Assembly: GCA_020091685.1 (NCBI GenBank)
Contig: CM034603.1
Span: forward strand, 25,822,298 to 25,886,297
DNA from: Lutjanus erythropterus
Taxonomy: Eukaryota > Chordata > Actinopteri > Lutjaniformes > Lutjanidae
Reading direction: 5' to 3'
DNA: 64,000 nucleotides
In this document: in pieces, positions 1 to 10,750 of the stretch
Numbering within the stretch: the stretch's first letter is position 1
Layout of the letters: each line of letters starts with the position of its first letter
The notes under the pieces: model-generated
Databases searched by the model: none
Told to the model about the DNA's origin: nothing
Seen by the model: only the letters and a program-made list of their open reading frames with translations
Made by a program: the position numbers and the translations under genes

Positions 1-3000
1 GAAATAATAATAATAAAACAAAGAGGCCCATTCATTCCTCCTCCCCCAAGATGAATTTACCGCAGTAATGATATTAGAGGTTCAGAGAGGATTAGCAAAG
101 TAGCAGACTTTTTTCTTTTAATGTCACTGGCGAGGGCATCCAACATCCTTAAATCCATTTGAAAAGGGACCCGGTGGATAGAAATGAAACATGCATCATA
201 TCTTTAACAGCTGCTCCAGCAGAGCTGCCTCCTGTAGAAAGTCAGCCTTCCTGTGGTGTGACATTTGTGTCACCCTTGAAAATGAGAGCAGTGTCTTATC
301 ATCTTAACAAATCTATTTGTAAAACTGGAAAAGGGGTTATCCTATACTGAGGTTAAAGGGATAGTTCAGCAGTTCCTGTGTTCTGCGATGTAAGATTACT
401 GATTTTGGCAATGGAGCCTGTCTTGTTTGGAGACAACAAAGTGGCGAAAAATATTCTAAATACAGCATACACTTAAACTGATATTCAGCGGGCCTTTATT
501 TACGTGGCTAACAATTTGCTGCTGACCCTGTGTACCTTCCTACATCCGTACTTCTGCTTCAGATAATCCAAATTACCTCTTTAAGTGAGGAAGTCAGTTT
601 GCTAAATGGCACCATTCCATTTTAAAATCTTAATAGATAACTTAAGAAGCCTCTCTACATTTATATCCTGAAATAATATGATTGCGTGTCTTTCATCACT
701 GTCTTCTACAGGTGTGAAAAACCATATTCAATAGATTTCTGTTGTTCATATTATACGTCTGGACTAACACCTCCCTTGCAGAGTGTACCTCTTCACTTCT
801 CTCCCTCCACCCATATCCACATCCTCTTCCGGCTGCCGTCTCTGCGAGTGAGAGAAGCATGATATGAAAATGACTATAAACTGCTAAGATCTCAGGTAGT
901 TAAGAGAAAGATTGTGAGTTTTTTTCCTCTGGAGTTATATCCTAAATCCCTCCATATTTCTAGTTTACATTCCACCATTTTATTTGAGTGTTCAAATGCT
1001 AAGGGCAGAATTTATGCAACAATGGAACAAAAAATAAAATGTTTATAGGATGTACATTACTTTGTGCTAAAAATATCCCACAATGCAATGCCTCACCTTT
1101 CCTCCTGTGTTCACAGACATGTAAATTACTGTTATACAACATTTATGCAAAATGCTGATGATTAATAGCCCTGAGTCCATGAAACATACAGAGGGCTGCT
1201 GTTCCCAACTGCTGTAACTTTGTGTAATCACTTTTTGGGCCTTTATGAAATATGTTCACGAGGTTCACTGTACATACTCTAAAATAAACGACCAACTTCT
1301 CCAACATTAAAAGCCACACTATTAAAAGTCTAAATGTTCGTAAGATGCTGTTACTTGTGGTGGCCTATTGACTTGCCACTTGATGGTGACATTTAGCCTG
1401 TAATAACCCTGGGCTTATTGTAAATTGTGTTAGTTAAAGGCCATCAAAAAATATTAAATAAACAATGCTATCAGATGTATTTTTTAAATTTACTTGCATA
1501 GTTAGACATATGGAGTGAGCCACACAAGAAACTGTTGATCAAGGTTACGTCCCAAGGCTATTGTTAATAATTTATGTTAAAGGGTGGGTTCTCTGAAGTT
1601 GTACTAAATACCCCTTTCTAATGATACAACCCTTATTAATATTAACAAATGGTAATAAATGATTAACTAGTACTTTACAGAGCAGTAATAAGTAATTAAT
1701 TAGAACAGATACTGGGTTGCCATGCTGTAGTGGTTGTAGCTCCTCCAGTATGACACTTTTTTTTGCCAATTATCATGAAAGACCCTTATTGGACAGTTTG
1801 ATTACTGCAAAGCGTGCGGAGGAAAAAAACTAACAATTTATTAACACTTAAAAATGCAGACTTGATTAATTAATTAATTATTTAAGAACCCTTAATTAAT
1901 CTCTTATCAACATTTATAATTGCACATAGCAAATTTTTGTACCAGATTACTATAAGGTGAAAAAATCTGGACCTTGACTTGACAGTTAATAATACATTCT
2001 TGGTTGCTTATCAAAACTTTTGTCAAATTAATTCCTAGAACGGTATTTTATTCAGTACGTCTTAGGTAGGGATAGTGATTGAGTGAACAAGAATTATTTT
2101 GGATCCAAAAGGACAACAACTGTTAAATTAAATACAAAGTACACTTCCAACTTGACATGATTTTTAACATTTGAGATCTTTTTTTCATGTAACATCATCA
2201 TTGTTGTATTACATGTCATAAAACAGACCTATGCTGATTCCATATTGATTCAGAGGCACCACCAAGCCACCTGTCAGCAAACACAGCAATCCATTAAGAG
2301 CTACCCAGTGGTGCTGATTGCTTTGCCCCTGACCCCAGCTGCTTGTTTACTCAGGGCATGGTTGCCAGTGGGGGGGCGTTGGGGGTGGAGAGGAATAATT
2401 TGAATTCCATGGAGTGGAGTTGTGGTGAGGGGTGCAGGTCCATACTCACACAAACAGCCAGTCAGTCTCTGTGTGATGGGCTAGAGCCAGGCTCCTAACA
2501 CACCAGCCCACTGCCTGCCTGCCTGGGTAGAGCGAGGATGTGTTGATACAGCTGGGGTAGGCAGAGGTGCCGAGAAGTCAAGTGACTTGACCGGGGTCAA
2601 AGCACCTCGCTCACACACACACGATCACATGTGCACTGACTCAAACAGATACAATACGTCTTTATCATTTTTCTTTGCAGGGACTGTCTTAAATTTCTCC
2701 TCAAGTTTTATTGTCTGCACCGCTTCAGCATGGCTCAGGAATGTGTTTATGAAACACCCTCAGACTGCCTGTTCTTCCTTCCTCCGTGGATTATACCAAC
2801 TTTTCAACATGGGCACACTTTTAAAGTCTACCTCAGGTCTCACCTTTCTTGTTTCTGTAGTTGACTTAATCTTTGCGAGAGCCAAGAACAGCTCAGGAAG
2901 GCAAATAGACCACAGAGGAAGCCAATATCCTTCTCACTGCTGGGTCTTTTTAATGTTTTGCTTCAATTGCCGACCAGTAGGAGGTGCATTGCATAGTGAG

Positions 3001-3050
3001 TCATAGCTTTTACATCAATAAAGTGCATGTTTTCGGCCACGGGTGCCAGT
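1..3050. other. Unique non-coding sequence, no gene seen
   Basis: The reading frames here are all under about 140 codons, and none shows a recognisable domain or flanking splice signals. The stretch is AT-rich with short A and T runs. Positions 2260-2560 are less AT-rich and hold a G-run near 2370. This part could be a conserved non-coding element, but that is only an impression from composition. Confidence 0.6.
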
Positions 3051-3127
3051 GGAGGACTCAGGCTGTCTGAGAGGCAGGAGTGAAAAAATAAAAAGAGAAC
3101 CAGCTGTAAGTGCATCCTAGAGAACAT

Positions 3128-3438
3128 GTGAAGGGGACTATAAAGGGAACTTCACCTTATGTCCACTGTGAGAGCTCTTTGTCACATTTTGCTTACTAGG
3201 AGGACACTCTAGAGGGCACTTTATCATGTTATCTTGGACAATGGGCCACTCTAGAGGGCACTTGATCCCTTGAAGTGCTCTTCCAGGGGACAAAACGTGA
3301 CAAAGAGCAATACAGAATGTCCTTCCGGTGGGGAAAACATGATAAGGTGCCCTCCAGAGTACTATTCCAGTGGGCAAAATGTGACGAAGAGCTCTCACAG
3401 TGGACACAAGGTGAAGTTCCCTTTATAGTCCCCTTCAC
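3128..3438. repeat. Inverted repeat with two 103-bp arms
   Basis: The left arm (3128-3230) reads gtgaaggggactataaaggg onward. Its reverse complement occupies 3336-3438, ending ccctttatagtccccttcac. The outer 65 bp of the arms are almost identical (only a few mismatches), and the inner 38 bp are more diverged. About 105 bp separate the arms. A transcript would fold into a long hairpin. The arms are built from the same short units as the surrounding minisatellite, so the palindrome probably arose by inversion within a tandem array or as a fold-back transposon. Confidence 0.85.
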
Positions 3439-3640
3439 GTATTCTCTACTGAAAGGGCACTCTAGAGGGCACTTCATGTTTTGTCTACTAGAAGGGCACT
3501 CTACCCGGGACTTCATGTGTTCTAAGGTCACTCTATAAGGAACCAGTGGGCACTTTATCATATTTTGTCTACTGGAAGGGAACTTTATGTATTTTAAAGG
3601 GACTTGGCTGCTAAAGGACACTTGATCATGTTTTATCGAT
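3170..3640. repeat. Degenerate minisatellite, roughly 40-bp units
   Basis: Units of the form 'gggcactctagagggcact' followed by tttatcatgttttgtctactgg recur at about 3205, 3248, 3457, 3495 and 3545, with inverted versions between 3290 and 3375. Unit length drifts between about 38 and 45 bp. Apparent open frames through this stretch on both strands are by-products of the repeats. Confidence 0.7.
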
Positions 3641-4096
3641 CACATGGGCATCCAAAGTGCACTTTTTCAATGTTTTTTTTGAACATGGGAGCACAAGTGG
3701 CTGGTGCACAGTTATTTCTTCCTTTTACCTCTAATCTTTTCCTACAGATTTGTTATGGGTTTGAATGAAGAGGTTCATATTCAGCTGTCTTGCTCCTTCT
3801 TTTTCTTTCCAGTGGTGCTCTGAAAGAAGGGATAATATTTCAGACAGCTCACAGAGCTCCCCAGCGCCAGCCTGGTTCTGCACCCTGCCCAGGTCTCCAT
3901 CTCTATCTGTCTGAGGCTGTGTTAGACTGACCACTCTTCGCTGTTCTGACAGGGCAGGAGTGTGTTTCCACCTCATGAGTCAGCCTGCGGAGGCCCAGGT
4001 GTTTTTAATCCAAACTCCGAACAGTCCCTGAAGAAGATTGATGAGCCTTGTTATATATGTCCAGACAAATAGTAACTGCACTCAGCCATGCCAGAT
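3641..4096. other. Non-coding interval, nothing recognised
   Basis: No repeat family or coding exon could be recognised. An 81-codon minus-strand frame (3731-3976) has no domain signature and looks like chance. Confidence 0.5.
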
Positions 4097-4155
4097 GACA
4101 CACACACACACACATACACACACACACACACAGACACACACACACATACATACTC
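4097..4155. repeat. (CA)n microsatellite, interrupted
   Basis: About 59 bp of CA dinucleotides broken by single T and G substitutions (cacata, cagaca). A loose TGAG-type repeat follows at about 4183-4211. The minus-strand frame here gives only a poly-(Cys-Val) peptide and is not a gene. Confidence 0.95.
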
Positions 4156-4350
4156 TTAATAGGTATGCTTTTGGGTGAATTACTGAGTGATTGAGTGAGG
4201 GAGTGAGTGAAGGGTTGTATGTAAACATGTATCTGCAGGAGCGTGTGTGAGAGGGTGTGTGCCTCCTTGTATAGGTGTCAGTGCAATGTTTCACTCAACT
4301 GGAATGAATCAGAGTCCTCTTCTTAGGTCAGATGACTTCATCAAAAATCA

Positions 4351-4384
4351 GAAAAGAAAGAAAGAAAGAAAGAAAGAAAAAAAA
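4351..4384. repeat. (GAAA)n microsatellite
   Basis: About eight GAAA units merging into a short poly-A run. A stretch rich in 'gctaa/gctaac' words (4405-4500), often seen in fish repeats, follows but could not be assigned. Confidence 0.9.
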
Positions 4385-4939
4385 CAAGACTGAGAGTCGA
4401 CAGCTACGCTAGCGGCTCTGTCAGGCTGTAGCTCACTTACAGGCACAGCTGAGCTTCAAGCCAATGCTAATGTCATCATGCTAACATGCTAGAAATGACA
4501 CCGATGTTAAAGTGGCAAAAATTAATATTTTTATAACATCAATCTGCAGCTCCCTGGAGTGTTAAGGTGAGTTTAATGTTTAACTGTTGGACCTACAACT
4601 TAACTGTTTTCAGTAACTCTCAACACTTTGATACAGCAGGCAGGTGTTTTCATACTTAAAAGCTCTAAAATCCCCTGATACACTCCCTGCTTAGCACCGA
4701 ACTGCAGACAGATGCAGTTAGAAACTGAAGAGTGCATATTGGACATTCATCAGGTGGTCAGATGCATGACTTAAAATGAATAATAGTGCTCTTACATAAC
4801 AGCTGGATATGTAAACTAGCAGCTGTTAAAAATTTGCCTATATCAGCTTAAAAGGTGATGTGGCAGTATTGTGTTTACAACTTGTATTTGATGCCCACAT
4901 ATGGAAAAAAAAATCTGTAAGCAGGTAGGCCATATGTTT

Positions 4940-5035
4940 GCCAGCGGTTCCCAAAGTGTGGGCTGTGGCCCACCAGTGGGCCATGAAGGTCCTGCACGTG
5001 GGGCTTGAGGGGTCATGAAAAATCAATCCCTAAAA
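4940..5035 (+). mobile_element. hAT-like transposon terminus (relic)
   Basis: The sequence cagcggttcccaaagtgtgg starts here and runs into 'gtggcccaccagtgggcc' and 'gaggggtcatgaaaaat'. This resembles the CAGNGGTTCyCAAA termini of hAT/Charlie-type elements common in vertebrates. I could not find a matching opposite end or an 8-bp duplication, so it appears truncated or eroded. Confidence 0.5.
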
Positions 5036-5620
5036 CGTTTTTAAGTTCACACTTTTATAAGTTTGAAATTACCATAAAGTATATCTAACTGACTAATTAA
5101 TAAAACAAAGTCATGGATTCAAATTATGTGTTACTCTTCATTTATCTGACCTAGTTGATCAGGTGTTACACCGTATTTGCTGATCTGTCACATCAACACC
5201 GGGATGTTTCTTACATCTCATCATTGGTACGATTAGTCTTGTGTGATTAAAGATTTGGGTGAGCCTCAGAAGACTTTCAGATTTCAAATTGGGCCATGTC
5301 ATTTTTAAGTTAGGGAACGGCATTTGAGTAGCAAAAAGCAGTTGACTAATTAACTAATCATGGGAGATATATCTTTTCTTTCTCCACCTAACAACAATTA
5401 TTAATTGTCATCAAAAAGTTCTCAAATTCAACCAGGAAAAGCCTAACTGATGTCGGTGGAGCCAACCTGGGAGTAGGTGAAACAGCACGATCCTTGATGT
5501 GAGATGCTGTGAGAAGCTGTATATAAATGTTTACAAGCTTGTCTGAGCTGGAGATGCTGTTTGACTGCAGTAACAACAGGACTGTTCTTCTGAGGGGATA
5601 GTGGGAGCTGTGCCACTACA

Positions 5621-5644
5621 ATGGCGAAAAAGAAATCTCTCATG
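5621..5644 (+). other. Weak candidate first coding exon (Met-Ala-Lys-Lys-Lys...)
   Basis: An ATG in a fair Kozak context (ctacaATGG) opens a frame of eight codons (M A K K K S L M). A good splice-donor match follows directly (ATG|gtaaga). A pyrimidine-rich acceptor (tttttttttttttag) lies at about 5723-5739, giving a plausible 94-bp intron. Joining at these sites reaches a stop within six codons, so either the next exon lies elsewhere or the signals are coincidental. No protein was recognised. Confidence 0.12.
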
Positions 5645-5739
5645 GTAAGAAATGAGCTGCACACAGGGTTAAAAGGACCACGCTACCATGTCATGGAGCC
5701 CTATTGTCTAATAGTTTTTACTCTTTTTTTTTTTTTAGC

Positions 5740-6910
5740 TCGGCTGCTGTTTTTGATCACCTATCCCATCTGTGACACAGCACAACGGACTTTGTATGAG
5801 AGGGAAGTGCTGGCACCAGGCGCTGGGCACTGCGGGGCCTCTGGTCTTATCAGCAACCAGGTCATAAGGCAGACTGGCGGGGCACATAGGACACGGTGGG
5901 ACAGGAGGAGGGAAGGGGGGAGGGAGAGAGGGGATTGTGGGACTGCTCCGTACCCGCCGGTGTGGGTTTGTTCTCCCGGGGGACCCCTGCTGTGCTGGAC
6001 AGGCATGCAGAGGGCAGATAACCACGCTGGAGGATGAATAGATGTGAGAACAAAATGAAGGGAGAATAACAACACAGGGCAGTCATATGTACCCAACATG
6101 GTGAAAACAAAAGGTTTGCTCATTGTTATTTAGCCTTTACCAGTTGTGTTTTTGACAGTGACGCCTTGTTCAAAACATGTCCATCAACTCTTCTGTATTT
6201 GAAAGCTGATATCACATTTCTCTCAAAACAAAAAAAAAGTAATATAAAGAAATCTATAAACATTTATAAACTTAAACTCCATTTTTGCAGAAAAAAAAAC
6301 GCACTTGCGAGTTTGTGTGTACATTGCTTACTCTTGTGTGTTTGTGGCATACATATTTCACTGGCACAACCTGGTTCTCTTCTGGTCTCACTCTTTATTT
6401 TCCAGCCTTTTCTGCGAGTGCCTGCAATTCCTCAGGTTGCTGCTGCAGTGGAGGACAGGCCCACAGGGAGCCACCACTGTAACGCTAAACTGAGCCGTTT
6501 ACCACCGTGTCTCTGGTGCCAGCAGGCCTGCCTCGCTGAAAAACACACTCTCGGAGATATCCTTTCCAGAGTTCGGCTCACTGCGCTGCTTAAATGCACC
6601 AGCCACCTTATTCAATTAGAGCTTCGTTAGAGGCCATTTGAGCGGCAATTAGCTTGATTGTCTGAATGGTGATTTATGGAGGTGAAAGTAGATTTTTCCC
6701 TCTGCTTGCTCTCCTGCATGTCTGGTGCATATCTGCAGTCATTTGGTGGATGATTTACATTCAGAGCCGTGACAAGCAGGTGTGGAAATTAAGTGACGTG
6801 GAGAGTGGAGAGGAAGGGAATGAGGGAAAGTCGATGGAAATTATGGAAAAAGAGAGACTGTAGAAAAAAAAGACATTGGTGAGAGCAGTGAGATATCTAC
6901 ATTTTTACAT
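5740..6910. other. Non-coding interval, locally GC-rich
   Basis: Positions 5790-6010 are GC-rich, with a purine-rich run (ggaggagggaaggggggagg) near 5910. Open frames exist on both strands at once, which is expected from base composition rather than coding. Positions 6200-6900 are ordinary AT-rich sequence with no identified repeat. Confidence 0.5.
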
Positions 6911-7540
6911 AAAAGGGTTCCAAAAGGGTTCTTCCTGAAGGGCTGAGCTTCTTCCCAGAAACATTAAACTGAAGATCCCTTTTTGAAGAAAGGGTTTGTC
7001 ATGGGCTTTAAGCAAGACTATCTATTGAGAACCTCTTACATCCAAGTTCTTCAAAGATTGTTGAAGATAAAACCCGTGGAATATAAAAAGCTTGTCTCTA
7101 GAACCTCTTGAGGGTTTTCTAGATAAAACCCCTGGAAGATAAACACTTGCATTATAAAAAAGTACTTGGTGGACCCCCTGTGTGTATCTGTAAAACCCCC
7201 TGAGTGGGTTCTAGATTAAACCATTGAAAAATAAAATGGTTCTTAGTAGAACTTAATGTGTGGGTTCTAGATAATACCATTGGAATATTGAAAAATCCTC
7301 TGTAGAATCCCATGATTGTATTTTTGATAAAACTCTTGGAATATAAAAGATAAAATCATTGCAATATAAAAAGGTAAGAAGGTGGATAGTGGGTAGAACC
7401 ATTAGACCATAGAACTGCTCTCCCCTTTTTGTTGGTTTTAAGATAGAACTGTCTGAACGGGTTCCAAGTGGAACCTTTATAAGACCTAAGAGTTCTCCTA
7501 TGGGGACCGCATGATCTAATTAGCACCTTTATTTCTAAGA
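6911..7540 (+). repeat. GGTTCTA-type tandem repeat element, copy 1
   Basis: Units of about 58 bp with the pattern 'ggttctagataaaaccc...ttggaatataaaaaggttcttggtagaaccc' repeat at least six times with decay. The element ends 'ctaattagcacctttatttct', and the copy at 10.3-10.75 kb ends the same way. I recognise this as a widespread teleost dispersed repeat but do not know its formal name. Its shared end and direct orientation argue for one mobile unit inserted twice. Confidence 0.75.
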
Positions 7541-10261
7541 AAAAGACAAACAAAAAGCAGACAGCGAGTCCGCACTGATCTGAGGGTGAGCTCAGTAGTA
7601 AAATGAGAATAAGAGATGGTCCGAGTGAGCGGACAGAGCGGAAGGGAAAGTGTTAATAAGCGCTGATCCTGGCTCTCTTCGATGACCGGCTGGAGGAGCT
7701 CGTCTCTGTGGGATTGGAGCAGAGGGGCCGGAGCACCACAGCTTCCTCCTCAGGATGTCAGTAAGGAAGGGCCACGCCATGTTTGTCTGGGCTGCTGCCT
7801 ACTTCTTATCACAATCGCTCTCTCTCTTCCTTTTCTCCCCTCTCCTTCAATATCATACTATATCTCTGTGTTTTATATCTGTCCAAAATCTTGAAACAAT
7901 GTTATTTCTCTTCAGAGAGAGGCTGAAGAGTTGCAAAGGGGCAAATAATGATATGGTTTTTTTTTTGCATGGTTCAGAAAAAGCTAGAGAGTACTCCTTA
8001 AATAAAAAAAATATTTTTTTATCAAATTTCATCAAACTTCCAGAATCGTGAATGAGCTTTCTGGCTCACAGTTTGATGTAGATACCAATCCATCCTGCGA
8101 GATGTTTTTGTGTAGACTGATGGTTGTGTTTAACATGTTGTAAATCAGTCCCTCCAGAAGGTTATGATCTACTGTTCGTCTCAGAGTTTTTCCAGGTCCA
8201 TGACAGTGGCTTTCATGTAACAAGATGTTCGAAGTACAGATGTCTGCAGGAACTGGGTGATGAACAAGTGATAGTCACTGCTCAGCGACAGACAGTTGGA
8301 CCTCTCTGAGTTGGAGGTGAGAGGTACCTGCCGGGCTGGGTAGTCAATTCAAACTGAACATCTTGTGACAGTATTTCACTTGTGTTTATAATTTTCAAAG
8401 TGAGAAATAAATGCATTTAGGCTGAGTTAACAGACCATCTCATTGTTTTTATTTACCCTCATCAGAAAAATATAGAACAGTTAGAACGCTAATTTTTTCC
8501 CTCTGATTAGTAAAACAATGTACACGTTTTAAATGCTTTATAAAAGGTGTGCTGCATGAATCTTAAATTTGCAGAATTTTGTCCATAGTCTTTTATCTTT
8601 TAGGGAACCCAAATAAAATCTCCTGTGACCGAGTCTCTGAGAATGACTGAGCTAAACCAACCTTAAAAAAAAGGTCTTATCACCAATAATGTGAGTTCCA
8701 CATTTTCAGCACTTTAATAAATATGAATCAAGTCCGTTATTAAAGTGTAAACCATACATACATAGCTTACAGATTTATACCATGGTTTTTTGTTTTTTTA
8801 AGTTTAATATACAGTACTTTACACTAACACTTGACTATAACATGAAATACATTAGGATGTCCAGAAAACAGTGAAGGAATAAACTACAATTAAACACTTA
8901 TTTTTGTATAAACAATTAACAAGAATACGAATCGAAAAAATCATAATAAATTTCTTATTAATTTAGCTTCCCTAAGGCCATTTTTGGAGCATGTTACTTT
9001 TAAAACTTACATGTAAATAAACATGAAGTAACAAGTTGCAAATACTGTAACTAAACCTACAAATAACTAAAAACAATCAACCGACCCTAACCATTGTTAT
9101 AATTAGTGTCAAGTTCAGAATCCATGCATGTTTTCTATCACTATAAATTTTAAGTCGCCAAACTATCAAAGTTTTAATTTTGTGTGATCAGGATACTGTA
9201 ATTCTGTCCCAGTCTTTAAGCAATGCTGCTGATATACGACCTTCTGACACCTGTGTTAAACTGAGTTGTGCACCGCTGCGGAGGCCTGTGACAATCTGGG
9301 AAACAATCCAGTCAAGTGTAGTCAAGTGGCAGATGTGTCACTTTGGTAATCACCCGGTAATGAATCACCCGGATTCAACAGAACAGCACCACCCTCCAGT
9401 AAGGAGAGGAAAACCAAGAACAAACCATGATGCCATACAATGCAAAATCCCTCATAAATACTATGTCATTCCAGGTCTCCTAAGGTCAGCAGAGAGCAGC
9501 ATGGATAATATCCCCGTTTCATTAACAGAAACAAAAACCAAGCACTTAAAAAGGAGGGGATTTTGTACTCTCAGATAAGCTTAACTTGAACTCATGTAAT
9601 ATAATTTCCCCTGAATGCTACGAATCATCTGATAAAAACACAACAGTCATGGCAAATATAATCCTCAGACCTCACATGTACCCAGACCGTGTCTGGCACA
9701 CCTCCTCTATGCCTCCTCCTGGTCTCTTTATCAGTCAGCAAACAAGTGAAAACGAGCGTCTGCCCCTCGTTCTATGGAATTCCAGCCATTCCCCCTGCGT
9801 CCCATTTTCCTGCCTGCTAATGTAATCGGAGGGAAACAGAGTCAGCTTCCCAACGCCACAACCTCCAGATAAGACCCATTTATCACATGTCGTTCCTCTG
9901 CGGCTTGCTGCGCTCGGCTTGACCAGATTGAGGCCCAGACCCTGTCAAATCACGGAACCTGTCTCCAGAGAAATAGGGTGTATTGGTGTCTGGCTGAGGT
10001 CTGGGTTTTGGCTCATAAGAAATGGAAGGAATGATAGTGAGACATATCTCAGTCAGGAGCTCAACGTTTAGTTTTAAAATGTTAAAGTAAAATTCTGCTG
10101 GCACGTTTGATGTTTGCGGGTCATTTAGTGACACAGGAAATCAACGTAGAGAGAGTATCGAGGTGGCGTTCAGCTCATGTGAGCTTGAGGGAAAGAATGA
10201 GAAACATTTCAGTAACATGGTTTTAGAAAATGTCAATCTATGTAGCATTTACATCGGTACA
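7541..10261. other. Non-coding interval, no repeat or gene assigned
   Basis: Positions 8400-9180 are strongly AT-rich. A 132-codon plus-strand frame (9180-9578) and smaller ones nearby have no recognisable domain, no low-complexity repeat basis and no convincing splice signals. I treat them as chance, with the reservation that 9180-9830 is less AT-rich than its flanks. Confidence 0.5.
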
Positions 10262-10750
10262 GCTCCCTGGGTGGGTTCTAAATGGAACACAAAAAGGTTG
10301 TAATTAGAACAATGAACAAAGAAAGGGTTTGTTCTTTGTACGACTAAGGGTTTCAATAAGGACCCTTTTCATCCAAGAATGCTTTTTGGAAGAAGGAGTT
10401 CTTCAAGGGTTGTGGAAATCCTTGAAGAACTCTTTCCTCAAGCATTCATCAAGGGTTCTTTGTACCATAATATAAAAAGGTTCTCAGCAGAACCTCCTTA
10501 GTGTGTTCTGGATAAAACCCTTGGTATATAAAAAGGTTGTTGGTAGAACCCCCTCAGTGGGTTCTAGATAAAAACCCTTTCAGTAAAAAAAGGTTGTCTG
10601 TAGAGCCCTTTGGGTGGGTTATTGTTGTCACCCAGTGGAAAGGTTCTGGATTGGACCTCCACAGAGGCTAACTAGAACCCCTACATGGTTCATAGAACCC
10701 ATAGATCCCCTACATGGTTCTAGTTAGCACCTTTATTTCTCATAGTGTAC
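10262..10750 (+). repeat. GGTTCTA-type tandem repeat element, copy 2
   Basis: This is the same family and orientation as the copy at 6.9-7.5 kb. Clear units start near 10501, 10559 and 10617 (period about 58 bp). It ends 'ctagttagcacctttatttct'. It contains an additional strong hairpin at 10373-10454. Confidence 0.75.
10373..10454 (+). other. Pre-miRNA-sized hairpin inside repeat copy 2
   Basis: The left arm (10373-10408) and right arm (10420-10454) pair over about 30 of 35 positions, with a short 11-nt loop. The loop-proximal 14 bp (agttcttcaagg against ccttgaagaact) are perfect. The size fits a miRNA precursor, but the arms match no miRNA seed I recognise. It most likely reflects the palindromic nature of the repeat. 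Confidence 0.6.

Noticed and set aside
2587-3006. 139-codon plus-strand frame
   Set aside because: No domain, no signal peptide, no splice context; length is compatible with chance in 64 kb of six frames.
3128-3640. CRISPR-like array of short repeats
   Set aside because: Units are irregular, partly inverted and lack unique spacers; the genome context is vertebrate.
4940-5330. Complete hAT element bounded by cagcggttccc and ttagggaacggc
   Set aside because: The right candidate terminus matches poorly and the flanking 8-mers do not agree, so only the left terminus is annotated.
5621-6037. 138-codon unspliced frame starting MAKKKSLM
   Set aside because: The peptide downstream is a mix of compositional bias (Arg/Gly-rich from a purine tract), overlaps three minus-strand frames, and has no recognisable homology. 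Only the splice-like start is retained as a weak lead.
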